The notes beneath the pieces are model-generated. The model saw only the letters and a list, made by a program, of their open reading frames with translations, was not told the origin of the DNA and did not search any database. A stretch of 64,000 bases of DNA, taken from Helicobacter turcicus. Its GTDB lineage: Bacteria > Campylobacterota > Campylobacteria > Campylobacterales > Helicobacteraceae. Location of the stretch: positions 1 through 64,000 of the forward strand of contig NZ_JAIGYQ010000003.1 in NCBI RefSeq assembly GCF_019711685.1. Reading direction: 5' to 3'. Both the position numbers and the translations under genes were made by a program. This document shows, piece by piece, positions 30,061-38,773 of this stretch. The stretch's first letter is position 1. The number at the start of each line of letters is the position of its first letter.

Positions 30061-31862
30061 TGGCATTAGAGTTTTGGCAAAAGTATGGCAAAACACCTTT
30101 TGAGGCAATGTTGCAAGCCTTGCCAAAGGGCTATACCAATACATTTTTAAGTGAGCATTTAGAGGCTAATGAAAATGCAGTTTTAGAAGTTGAGATTCTA
30201 AATTTTAGATTTGCAAATCCGGCACGTGTATTGTGTTATTCTCCGAAGTTTGAGTGTGAATTAGAGCTTGTGATTTTTCATCCAAAACCCTACCATAAAA
30301 ACCAATTTAAACCCAAAACAACGCTCATTGTTAGCGGAAAACTCCAAAAATATGGAATCGCATTCTCTCTTGTCCAACCAAAAGTGCTAAAAACAATTAA
30401 TTCTATCGTGCTAAACTTTGGCACAACTGCTAGTAGAGAGCGCTCATTTAGGGATTTTGGGGAATCTGTGACGTTAAAGCCTTTAAAAGTTTTTTATCCT
30501 AATGTCCCGCCTTTGATTTTAGAATCCCTTTATCGCATTTATCATCCAGATTTTGCGTATTTGAAGGAGTTTAATGTAAATGGAGGTTATTTTGGACATT
30601 ATTTAGAGGCAATAAAATTTATGGAAGTGTATGAGTATATGCGTCTTTTACGCGAAAAAAAACGTCATTTTAGGGCGATTAAAGTGCTAAATGGCGACAT
30701 AGAAGAATGGATAGAATCCTTACCCTTTGCACTCACGCAAGGGCAAAGAGATGCAATAAATGCCATTAGAGAGTCCTTAAAAAGCGAAATTGCTACAAGA
30801 CGTGTGATTGTCGGGGATGTGGGTTGTGGCAAAACAATAGTGATTTTAGCCTCTGTGTTAATTGCGTATCCTAGTAAAAGTGTGTTGATGGCTCCAACTT
30901 CTGTGTTAGCAAAGCAACTTTTTGATGAGGCAAAGAAGTTTTTACCAAAAGCACTAAAAGTGGGATTGCTAACCCAAAATAGTAAAGTAGGCAATTTGCA
31001 AGATTGCGATTTTTTAATTGGCACACATGCACTATTGTATCAAGATTTGAGTGATAGAGTTTTAGTGATGATTGATGAGCAGCACCGCTTTGGAACAGCA
31101 CAAAGAACCGCGTTAGAGAAAATGTTCAGTGTGGAATTACACAAGGCACATATTTTGCAGTTTTCTGCGACCCCCATTCCACGCACACAAGCAATGATTG
31201 AGTCAAATTTTTTAGATTTTAGTTTCATTAAAGACACGCCTTTTAAGAAAGATATTACAACACGTATTATCCATAAAAGTGATTTTAAGGATTTGCTAAC
31301 ACATATTAATGCAGAGATTCAAAAAGGAAATCAAATTATTATCGTGTATCCTTTAGTGGAGGAGAGTGAAACACTAAATTACACAGCACTAAAAGATGGC
31401 GAGGAATTTTGGAAAAAACGTTTTAAAGCAGTGTATAGCACGCACGGCAAGGATAAAAATAAAGAAAACGTGTTGGAGGAATTTAGAGAAAAAGGTGGAA
31501 TTTTGCTTACTACAACGGTTATTGAAGTTGGAATCTCCTTTTCTAATTTAAGCACGATTGTTATTGTAGGGGCGGAGCGTTTAGGGCTTGCGACACTGCA
31601 CCAGTTGCGCGGGAGAGTAAGCCGTAATGGTTTAAAGGGATATTGTTTTTTATTTACCAAACAAAATTCCACACAACGTTTAGAGAAATTTGCAAAGACG
31701 CAAAATGGCTTTGAAATTGCACAACTTGATTTAGAATATCGTAATAGCGGGGATTTACTAAGTGGAACAAACCAAAGCGGTAAGCAGTTTTGTTGGGTAG
31801 ATTTAAGTAGAGATGAGAGAATTATAAAGTTGGCAAAAGAAGCATTAGTAAAAATGCTATAA
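30060..31862 (+). CDS. recG: ATP-dependent DNA helicase RecG
   Basis: 600 residues. N-terminal wedge/OB domain (about 1-190), then superfamily 2 helicase motifs: FALTQGQRDAI (Q-like), GDVGCGKT (Walker A, about 252), IDEQHRFG (motif II, about 337), FSATPIPRTQAM (motif III), TTVIEVGISF (motif V) and QLRGRVSRNG (motif VI). RecG remodels stalled forks and branched DNA. Start overlaps the preceding stop by one base (TAATG). Slightly short of the usual 620-700 residues. Confidence 0.92.
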   Translation: MALEFWQKYGKTPFEAMLQALPKGYTNTFLSEHLEANENAVLEVEILNFRFANPARVLCYSPKFECELELVIFHPKPYHKNQFKPKTTLIVSGKLQKYGIAFSLVQPKVLKTINSIVLNFGTTASRERSFRDFGESVTLKPLKVFYPNVPPLILESLYRIYHPDFAYLKEFNVNGGYFGHYLEAIKFMEVYEYMRLLREKKRHFRAIKVLNGDIEEWIESLPFALTQGQRDAINAIRESLKSEIATRRVIVGDVGCGKTIVILASVLIAYPSKSVLMAPTSVLAKQLFDEAKKFLPKALKVGLLTQNSKVGNLQDCDFLIGTHALLYQDLSDRVLVMIDEQHRFGTAQRTALEKMFSVELHKAHILQFSATPIPRTQAMIESNFLDFSFIKDTPFKKDITTRIIHKSDFKDLLTHINAEIQKGNQIIIVYPLVEESETLNYTALKDGEEFWKKRFKAVYSTHGKDKNKENVLEEFREKGGILLTTTVIEVGISFSNLSTIVIVGAERLGLATLHQLRGRVSRNGLKGYCFLFTKQNSTQRLEKFAKTQNGFEIAQLDLEYRNSGDLLSGTNQSGKQFCWVDLSRDERIIKLAKEALVKML

Positions 31863-31893
31863 TCTAGATTTGATAAAACGTAAGGAGGTATTA

Positions 31894-32908
31894 ATGTATT
31901 TAGAAAATCCTGTTTTTAATGCACGTTATATAGAACCTAATATTTCATGGTATGTAAGTTATTTTAGAGGGAATCGTGGAATTGCTAGAGTGTGGAGAGA
32001 GCCGATAACTTGGGTTTTAAAAAAATTTTTTTTGAAATCTTATTTTCAAAAAAGAGTCGCACAGGGCAAGGTGGATATTCCTTATCTTGAGCTTGTTTTA
32101 ACCACAAAATGCACTTTGCGCTGTGAATCTTGCAATAATTTAATGCAATATTTTTCCTCTAAAAATCAATACACCTGCACTTTAGAAGGGATTTTGGAGA
32201 GCTTAGATTGTTTGTTGGAGAATGTTGAAAGTATCCAACGCTTACGCATTATTGGCGGAGAACCTTTAATGTTTAAGGACTTGCCACAATTAGTAGCTGC
32301 ACTAGAGCAAAGAGAAAAAGTACGTTCCTTTGATGTGCTAACAAATGGCACTATTGGTTTCAAAGAGGCATTGTTGCAAGAAATTAAAAAAGCTAAAAAA
32401 TTCCGTAAAGTCAGTATTTCTGACTATTCCAATGCTCCAAATCTTAAGATTCCGTTAAAACAAGAGAGTATTTTTAAATCCCTTAAAGCGTATAAAATTC
32501 CTTATTCTTTTTTGACAGGCGGCATTTGGTATAAGGTGGAAAAGATTTATAAAAGAAATCGCACAAAAGAGGGGATTATCGCAAATTTTCATGCCTGTGG
32601 AATGTCTTGTGTGAGTTTAATGAGTGGCGATGTGAGGAAAAATCAAAGTAAGGTTAAGGCGGGGGGGGGGGGCTATTTTTGTTTGTCCAATTGCAAGCTC
32701 TTTGTCTAAATTAAAAGGGATAGAGGAATTTAGTGGAGATTATATCGCTCTAGAAAAAGGGGACTTAAGGGATAGGATTTTTAGTTTCTATGCGCAAGAT
32801 TTTTTTAAGTCTTGTGATTATTGTCAGGATTGGTCTAAACCTAAAGAGAATATTCCAGCGGCAATCCAAGCAGATAGTGTCCTAGAAATTGGAGAAGATA
32901 GAGATTAG
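31894..32908 (+). CDS. Radical SAM protein, phase-variable, OFF in this sequence
   Basis: ATG 31894 has AAGGAGG 7 bases upstream; the frame extends back to a TTG at 31870 without a ribosome site. [16 protein letters not shown] (about 67-82) carries the CxxxCxxC of radical SAM enzymes, then [10 protein letters not shown] and [10 protein letters not shown]. The poly-G tract 32661-32672 falls at codon 256. With 12 G the product ends at residue 271 with an unrelated tail. With 11 (or 14) G it continues [20 protein letters not shown] and ends with [11 protein letters not shown] (337 residues), so the C-terminal cysteines of a possible auxiliary cluster are lost in the OFF state. Substrate unknown; relatives often sit in glycan loci. 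Confidence 0.8.
32661..32672 (+). repeat. Poly-G tract, G12, in the radical SAM gene
   Basis: Twelve G follow TTAAGGC. Eleven or fourteen join the upstream frame to the C-terminal frame that ends at 32908. Confidence 0.95.
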
Positions 32909-33180
32909 CCTCTATCCTTTAAGCCTAATTTTTCAATCAAGCTTGCATAGCGTTTGAAATCTGTGCGTCTTAGGTAACTTAGCAAACCCTTTCTTTGAGA
33001 GACAAGCTTTCTAAGCCCTAAACGGCTTGAGTGGTCTTTTTTATTTATTTTTAAATGCTCCGTTAAGGATTTAATTCTATCGCTAAGTAGCGCAACTTGA
33101 ACTTCTGTGGAACCTGTGTCTTTAGGATTTCTAGCAAAAGCAGAAACAATTTCTCTTTTTTTCGCCGAATCTTGAGCCAT
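32905..33180 (-). CDS. rpsO: 30S ribosomal protein S15
   Basis: 91 residues, standard S15 length: [34 protein letters not shown] and the 16S rRNA-contacting [24 protein letters not shown] provides a strong ribosome site before ATG 33180. Convergent with the radical SAM gene (stops overlap by 4 bases) and divergent from flhA. Confidence 0.96.
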   Translation of the reverse strand: MAQDSAKKREIVSAFARNPKDTGSTEVQVALLSDRIKSLTEHLKINKKDHSSRLGLRKLVSQRKGLLSYLRRTDFKRYASLIEKLGLKDRG

Positions 33181-33217
33181 TGGTGACCTCCTGATTGGTA
33201 TAAAATTAAAGGTGAGA

Positions 33218-33223
33218 ATTCTA
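33218..33223 (-). promoter_or_regulatory. Extended -10 promoter for rpsO
   Basis: Read on the minus strand the hexamer is TAGAAT with TGC directly before it. It lies 38 bases from the rpsO start. No clear -35. Confidence 0.55.
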
Positions 33224-33325
33224 GCATAAAAAAGTAAAAAATCCGCTAAGATTATGTAAATTTATTGATTTTATAGGGCAAAAACTATTAGAATTACAGA
33301 TTAATTCTCGCATTTTGGAGTAGAT

Positions 33326-35581
33326 TTGGCAACAGCAGAGAAAAAAACTTCGCTTCTTAGTAAAGTTGCACCCTTTTTAGGTTTTTTGACAGGCTCAAAA
33401 GATTTAACGGTTGTCTTTTTTATTGTTGCGATTCTCGCTATTATCATTGTTCCTCTTCCTAGTGCATTGTTGGATTTTTTTCTAGCAATTTCTATTGCCC
33501 TCTCTGCCCTTATCATTCTTATTGCTCTGTATGTAAAAAAACCTACGGATTTTTCCGCCTTTCCTACGCTTTTGCTTATCATTACACTTTTTAGGCTTTC
33601 TTTAAATATTGCTACAACAAGAATGATTCTAAGTAATGGACATATGGGACCTGGAGCGGTGAGTGATATTATCACAGCATTTGGGCAGTTTGTTGTGGGT
33701 GGAAATTATGTGATTGGAATCATTTTGTTTATTATCCTAGTGATTATTAACTTTATGGTTGTAACAAATGGTTCTACAAGGGTTTCAGAAGTAAAGGCAA
33801 GATTCACACTTGATGCAATGCCGGGTAAGCAAATGGCAATTGACGCGGATTTAAACTCTGGAATCATTGGACAAGAAGAGGCAAAGGCAAGACGTGATGC
33901 ACTAGCAGCAGAAGCCGATTTTTATGGCTCAATGGATGGTGCTAACAAATTCGTAAAAGGCGATGCCATTGCTGGAATTATCATTACTCTAATTAATATC
34001 ATCGGAGGATTTTTAATTGGTGTTTTTCAACGTGATATGACTTTAGCAGATGCTGCGGAAACTTTTACGATTCTAACAATTGGTGATGGGCTAGTCTCTC
34101 AACTGCCTGCATTGATTGTTTCTACTGCAACAGGTATTATTGTAACGCGCTTTAGCAAAGAGGGGGATAATTTTGCCTCTGGGATTATAGATCAGCTCAT
34201 TAATGAGTCTAAGACGTTATTAATTGTGGGTTGTATTTTGTTGCTTTTTGCAATGGTGCCGGGTTTGCCAACACTTTCTTTAGGTTTTGTAGGTTTGCTT
34301 TTCTTAGCCCTTGCTTTATTATTAAGCAAACAAAAAGAAGGTGAAGTTTGGAAATATGTGGAATCTCTTTTGAAAAAAATCAAAAAAGAGGATAAAACAA
34401 AACTTGATGGTGAAATTGATATAGAAAATTTGCCACAGCGCAAGAGCGCACAACAAGCCGCTGCAAAAGCCGCACAACAACCATCAAAAGAGAATGAGGA
34501 GGAGCGTAAAAAACGTGATGAAGCAGAGATTGATAATGCACTGAAGGTAAAAATTTTGCGTGTGGGGCTTGGGTATCAGCTCATTAAATTTGCAGACCCT
34601 GCACAAGGGGGAGAGCTTGTAAATAAAATCCGTCAAATCCGTAAAGCTATGGCAACAGAATATGGAATCTTAGTGCCTATGGTGCATTTGCGCGATGACT
34701 TGAATTTACCGCCTGATGAGTATCAAATTTTACTCAAAGAAATTGAGATTGGACATGGGAAAATTATGGTGGATAAATATCTTGCTATTGCCTCTAGCGG
34801 TTTTGTGGGCGAACTACAAGATGGAATACCAACAAAAGAGCCTGTTTTTGGGCTAGATGCGTATTGGATTGGTGAGGATAGAAAAGAAGATGCAATTATT
34901 GAGGGTTACACGATTATTGATGGTGCAACAGTGATTAGCACACATATTCAAGAGCTTATTAAACGTCATGCTGAAGAGCTCTTAACGCGTCAAGAAGTGT
35001 ATAATTTAATTGGGAAGTTAGGACAGGATTATCCTGTGCTTGCTGAAGAGATTAAAGGCGTTGGCATAGGAACAATCCAACATATTTTAAAAGAGTTGTT
35101 GCATGAGCAGATTCCTATTAAAGATATGTTGAGTATTGCAGAGGCAATTGCTGATGGTTATTCTGCGTATAAAGGAGATTTGTCATCACTTACAGAATAT
35201 GTGCGTGCGTGTTTAAGACGTCTTATTACACATAATTTTCAAAGTGATGATGGAACTCTGCGCTATTTTATTCTCTCGCCAACACTTGAGCAATTCCTAT
35301 TAGAACGTTTACCAGATGGGCAAAAAATGGGACAACGTTTGCGTTTGAGTCCGACAGAATCGCAAAGTTTGCTTGATGCTATTGAAGTTGCTCGCCAAAA
35401 GGGTGTTTCTTTGGGAGCGGTGCCTACGATTATTGGCGGGATTCCAATGGTGCTTAGAAAGCCGCTTGCAACATTTATAGAGCAGTATGGACGTGCGCGC
35501 GATATGGTTGCTTTGAGTGTAGCAGAGATTGATTACCAAACAAAATACGAAGTGCTAGGTGCAGTGGATTTCGCAGTTTAA
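33326..35581 (+). CDS. flhA: Flagellar export apparatus protein FlhA
   Basis: 751 residues from TTG 33326 (GGAG 6-9 bases upstream). Eight membrane helices in the first 330 residues, including PTLLLIITLFRLSLNIATTRMIL and the conserved FHIPEP-type loop region PGKQMAIDADLNSGIIG. A charged linker (about 355-400) leads to the cytosolic nonameric ring domain, where export chaperones dock (PDEYQILLKEIEIG, VGIGTIQHILKELLHEQIPI). Follows rpsO divergently, as in H. pylori. Confidence 0.95.
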   Translation: MATAEKKTSLLSKVAPFLGFLTGSKDLTVVFFIVAILAIIIVPLPSALLDFFLAISIALSALIILIALYVKKPTDFSAFPTLLLIITLFRLSLNIATTRMILSNGHMGPGAVSDIITAFGQFVVGGNYVIGIILFIILVIINFMVVTNGSTRVSEVKARFTLDAMPGKQMAIDADLNSGIIGQEEAKARRDALAAEADFYGSMDGANKFVKGDAIAGIIITLINIIGGFLIGVFQRDMTLADAAETFTILTIGDGLVSQLPALIVSTATGIIVTRFSKEGDNFASGIIDQLINESKTLLIVGCILLLFAMVPGLPTLSLGFVGLLFLALALLLSKQKEGEVWKYVESLLKKIKKEDKTKLDGEIDIENLPQRKSAQQAAAKAAQQPSKENEEERKKRDEAEIDNALKVKILRVGLGYQLIKFADPAQGGELVNKIRQIRKAMATEYGILVPMVHLRDDLNLPPDEYQILLKEIEIGHGKIMVDKYLAIASSGFVGELQDGIPTKEPVFGLDAYWIGEDRKEDAIIEGYTIIDGATVISTHIQELIKRHAEELLTRQEVYNLIGKLGQDYPVLAEEIKGVGIGTIQHILKELLHEQIPIKDMLSIAEAIADGYSAYKGDLSSLTEYVRACLRRLITHNFQSDDGTLRYFILSPTLEQFLLERLPDGQKMGQRLRLSPTESQSLLDAIEVARQKGVSLGAVPTIIGGIPMVLRKPLATFIEQYGRARDMVALSVAEIDYQTKYEVLGAVDFAV

Positions 35582-35593
35582 TAAGGGTAGAGT

Positions 35594-36658
35594 ATGGAAG
35601 TGTATCATTTATCTCATATTGATTTAGACGGCTATGGCTGTCAAATGGTGAGTAATGAGTTTTATAAGAGTGCATTTAAGGATTGTGGTTTGCATTACTT
35701 TAATGCAAATTATGGTAGGGAAGTGGGTGAGCGCTTAGAGCAAATTTATAAAAGAATCAAGGCTCAAAATATCGGGAGCAAGGCACATATTTTAGTGAGT
35801 GATTTAAATCTAACGCTTGAAGAGTGTGAGAAGTTAGCACAAGTTGTGTTAGAGCTTAATCTTAGCGGATTTAGTGTAACTTTTGAGCTATTAGACCATC
35901 ATAAAAGCGGTCAAGAATGTGCGCAAAAATACGTTTGGTATGTGTTAGATACGAAGCGTTGTGCGACAAAAATCGTGTATGATACCCTCTTAGAACGTTA
36001 TGGAATTTGTGATTCCATAAAAGCTTGGTTAGAACCTATGGTAGAGATGATAAATAGTATTGATTTGTGGCTAGAGGATACGACTTTCTTTGAGTTTGGA
36101 AAGGTTGCAATGCGACTAATTGTGGAAGCAAAGGAATTAAATCGCTTTATGTTTGATGATGAAGATAGGGAGTATAAACTTGCTTTATTGCGTGAATCTG
36201 TGCAGTTTTTATCCAAAAGCAATGGACATATTTTATTAGATAATGCAGTTTTGGAGATGAAAAAACGTTTTTTAAAAGGGAGTTTGCTAAGTGATACGCT
36301 TGATAATCTTATCTCAAAATACCAAAGTGAGCTTTTAGCACAAAAAGCGGAATCATGTAGCGTGTGTTGGGGAAAATATCGGGGATTTTTGAGTTATAGT
36401 ATCGGGAATATTTCAGTATTAGCGAATCTGTTTTTAAAAAATAATCCGCAATTTGATTTTTTTGTGGATGTGAGTGCTAGGGGAAATGTGAGTTTGCGTG
36501 CGAATAATGCGTGCGATGTGAGTCTTTTAGCAAAGGAATGCTTTAATGGTGGTGGGCATCCAAATGCTAGTGGAGGAAAGATTGAAGGTTTTAAAGAAAG
36601 CTTTGTGTATGCGGATATTAAAGCAAGTGTGCAAGGGCTTTTAGAAACTTTAGATTAG
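35594..36658 (+). CDS. DHH/DHHA1-family phosphoesterase
   Basis: 354 residues. Motif I HIDLDGYGCQ, motif II-like SDLNL, motif III LDHHKSG, and a C-terminal DHHA1 domain ending with GGGHPNASGGKI. Family members hydrolyse short oligonucleotides, cyclic dinucleotides or pAp (NrnA/RecJ-like). It follows flhA by 12 bases, as HP1042 does in H. pylori. Specific substrate unknown. Confidence 0.82.
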   Translation: MEVYHLSHIDLDGYGCQMVSNEFYKSAFKDCGLHYFNANYGREVGERLEQIYKRIKAQNIGSKAHILVSDLNLTLEECEKLAQVVLELNLSGFSVTFELLDHHKSGQECAQKYVWYVLDTKRCATKIVYDTLLERYGICDSIKAWLEPMVEMINSIDLWLEDTTFFEFGKVAMRLIVEAKELNRFMFDDEDREYKLALLRESVQFLSKSNGHILLDNAVLEMKKRFLKGSLLSDTLDNLISKYQSELLAQKAESCSVCWGKYRGFLSYSIGNISVLANLFLKNNPQFDFFVDVSARGNVSLRANNACDVSLLAKECFNGGGHPNASGGKIEGFKESFVYADIKASVQGLLETLD

Positions 36659-36666
36659 GAGGAATT

Positions 36667-36912
36667 ATGGAGAAAATTAAAGAACTAGAAGAAGAGATTG
36701 AGGAATTATCCATTCAGCTTAGTGATATGCTATGTGTAGCTTTGATTTTAAGTGGAGCAAAGGAAGAGAGTATTCAAGACGCGTTAGATGCGTATATTAA
36801 CAATCTTGATGATGAAAGTGTTGAATATGGCGTTAAGGAGATTTTGCAAAATATTGCAAATCTAAAAACTACACACCCAAAGTTGTTTCATAAAGATAAA
36901 ACGTGCAAGTAA
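36667..36912 (+). CDS. Small acidic helical protein of unknown function
   Basis: 81 residues. Starts with a Glu-rich amphipathic helix (KIKELEEEIEELSIQLSDML) and continues helical; no membrane segment or known motif. AGGAGG lies 6 bases before the ATG, and it sits between the DHH gene and purN, overlapping purN by 10 bases, which supports it being real. Function not recognised. Confidence 0.65.
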   Translation: MEKIKELEEEIEELSIQLSDMLCVALILSGAKEESIQDALDAYINNLDDESVEYGVKEILQNIANLKTTHPKLFHKDKTCK

Positions 36913-37580
36913 AACGTATTGCGATTTTATTTAGTGGTAGGGGAAGCAACTTAGAGACATTGATTAAGGCACTTCATAACCAATGCTTTTGTGTGCAAGA
37001 TGAGGTTTTTTGCGGCACTAGTGAATTTGTCATTGGGGGGATTAATCATAAGTTTTTAAGAGTGGATTCCACAAGCACTTATGAACAAAGAGAATGCTTT
37101 AGAGTGGAAGTTGTGTTAGCCCTTAGCAATAAAAAGGACGCTTATGGATTAGTACGTGCTAAGAATCTTGGGATAAAAACGCAAGTTTTAGAGAGTGTTG
37201 CATTTAAAGAGCGTGTGGAGTTTGATAAGAATCTAGTAGAGATTTTAAAGCCCTTAGAGCTAGATTTATGTGTGTTAGCTGGGTTTATGCGGATTTTAAC
37301 GCCACTTTTTACTCACTCTCTTAAAGCAGTCAATATTCACCCCTCACTTTTGCCTCTTTTTAAAGGAGCGCATGGAATTGTAGAATCCTACCATAGTGCG
37401 ATGAAACTAGGCGGGGTTAGTGTGCATTTTGTCAATGATGAGCTAGATGGTGGTGAGCTTATCGCACAAGGTGTGGTTGTAAAAAGAAATGGAGAGAGTT
37501 TGGAATCCTATGAAGCGCGTGTGCATAAGCTAGAGCATTATTTGTATCCTTTAGCAGTGCTAGAGGCACTTAAAGGTTAA
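36903..37580 (+). CDS. purN: Phosphoribosylglycinamide formyltransferase
   Basis: 225 residues from GTG 36903. [12 protein letters not shown] binds the phosphate; [12 protein letters not shown] and [15 protein letters not shown] hold the formyl-folate and catalytic Asn-His-(Pro-Ser); [11 protein letters not shown] supplies the catalytic Asp. Third step of purine synthesis using 10-formyl-THF. About 25 residues near 40-60 are an insertion relative to short PurN proteins. Convergent with the CgtA-like gene (11-base overlap). Confidence 0.9.
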   Translation: MQVKRIAILFSGRGSNLETLIKALHNQCFCVQDEVFCGTSEFVIGGINHKFLRVDSTSTYEQRECFRVEVVLALSNKKDAYGLVRAKNLGIKTQVLESVAFKERVEFDKNLVEILKPLELDLCVLAGFMRILTPLFTHSLKAVNIHPSLLPLFKGAHGIVESYHSAMKLGGVSVHFVNDELDGGELIAQGVVVKRNGESLESYEARVHKLEHYLYPLAVLEALKG

Positions 37581-38583
37581 ACTTATAATAAAGCTTTAAG
37601 ATGTGGGATTCCTCTAGCATTTTTGGGTCTATCTTTTGTGTATCAAAACCTAACTTTTTAAATTCGCTTAAGGGAATAAAACCTTCTGGAGGAAGAGTTT
37701 GTTTTCTGGATTGTTTAATGTAGGGAAAATGGTATTGGCATAATTCTGAGCGGTAATAATTCGTATTTTTTGAGCGCATTTCTTCAATGAGACATCCATC
37801 AAGCATTAAAGGAAGAAAAGAAACAAATTTATTTCTCAATAAGGGTTGGTCTTTTGCTTCATGGAGTTTATCAACAAAAACTTCATCTTTATAAATATGA
37901 AAATTAATTCTAGAAAGATAGAGGAGGTCATGGGCTTTTTGTGGAAGATAAAATTGTTTATAAAGTTTTTTAGCATCATAAATATGATCAACATCAAGTT
38001 TAATAAACCATTCGCCTTTAGGAATCTTTGCAAGGACATATTCATAGTATTTATAGAGTTTATTGTGTTCGCTTTTGTGGGGGGGGGGGGATATTTGTAT
38101 TTCATAAGGGTATTTTACAGGCAAGAAAGAAGGATGTTTTGCGCAAAAGTCTAAGATAATCTCTTCGCTCCCATCTGTGCAGTCATTATATCCAATAACC
38201 CCTCTTTGAATGGCTGGTAGTAGAGATTCAAGACTGAATGCAAGAGTATGGACTTCGTTTTTCACACGAATGTAGCCCCAAGGATTTAGACGTGATTTAG
38301 GATTTTTGGAATCGGGGTCAAAATCAAAAAATCCATGATGTGTTTTATGCTGAGGGGGGGGGGTATTTATAGAGATATTTTTATTTGTTTGAATAAAATC
38401 CTCATTACTGCTTGCGTTAATTTTGCTTAAAACATCAGTAGGTATATAGGAATCAAGTGCTTCTCTAGGGACAAATATATGCTTATCGCAAATTTTCTTT
38501 CGGAGTTCCCTCTTTTTTATTCTATCAAAAATAAAAGCAGAGAGAAATTCCGCACAAATCCTTCTTAAATAAAATTCAAACAT
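37570..38583 (-). CDS. cgtA: CgtA-like beta-1,4-N-acetylgalactosaminyltransferase, two phase-variable tracts, ON here
   Basis: 337 residues. The central block [48 protein letters not shown] and [19 protein letters not shown] (DxD) agrees closely with Campylobacter jejuni CgtA as I remember it, an enzyme that adds GalNAc to LOS and forms ganglioside-like structures. No sialyltransferase is seen in the window. Two tracts lie in the coding region, C10 at codon 74 and C12 at codon 165 read on this strand, each encoding Pro-Pro-Pro; both are in frame. The G10/G12 runs are on the plus strand. Acceptor sugar is inference. Confidence 0.82.
   Translation of the reverse strand: MFEFYLRRICAEFLSAFIFDRIKKRELRKKICDKHIFVPREALDSYIPTDVLSKINASSNEDFIQTNKNISINTPPPQHKTHHGFFDFDPDSKNPKSRLNPWGYIRVKNEVHTLAFSLESLLPAIQRGVIGYNDCTDGSEEIILDFCAKHPSFLPVKYPYEIQISPPPHKSEHNKLYKYYEYVLAKIPKGEWFIKLDVDHIYDAKKLYKQFYLPQKAHDLLYLSRINFHIYKDEVFVDKLHEAKDQPLLRNKFVSFLPLMLDGCLIEEMRSKNTNYYRSELCQYHFPYIKQSRKQTLPPEGFIPLSEFKKLGFDTQKIDPKMLEESHILKLYYKFNL
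38079..38090 (+). repeat. Poly-G tract, G12 (C12 in coding sense), in the CgtA-like gene
   Basis: Twelve G on the plus strand, read as CCC codons by the minus-strand gene near residues 165-168 (ISPPPHK). In frame. Confidence 0.95.
38354..38363 (+). repeat. Poly-G tract, G10 (C10 in coding sense), in the CgtA-like gene
   Basis: Ten G on the plus strand, read as Pro codons near residue 74 (INTPPPQHK). In frame. Loss or gain of one base would leave only about 75 native residues. Confidence 0.95.
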
Positions 38584-38627
38584 TTTAAACCTTAGTGTGT
38601 ATTTGGTATGGTAGAATAGAAAATAAA

Positions 38628-38633
38628 ATTATA
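38628..38633 (-). promoter_or_regulatory. Extended -10 promoter for the CgtA-like gene
   Basis: Minus-strand TATAAT with TGC directly before it, 45 bases upstream of the ATG at 38583. The rest of 38584-38773 contains no gene. Confidence 0.6.
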
Positions 38634-38773
38634 GCACAAAGAGTGCTTTGGTGAAGTTCTAGGCTCAATGGACTTTTATAAAAATAAATTAAGATTTTAA
38701 AAATTGATTTAGGAATATAGAAAAACTAAAGCACCAAGATGAAAAATGATAAGCTTAAATTGTAGGAATTAAT

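Noticed and set aside
32020-32040. A7T8 run in the radical SAM gene as a switch
   Set aside because: The frame is continuous across it and runs of this kind are common in this AT-rich sequence.
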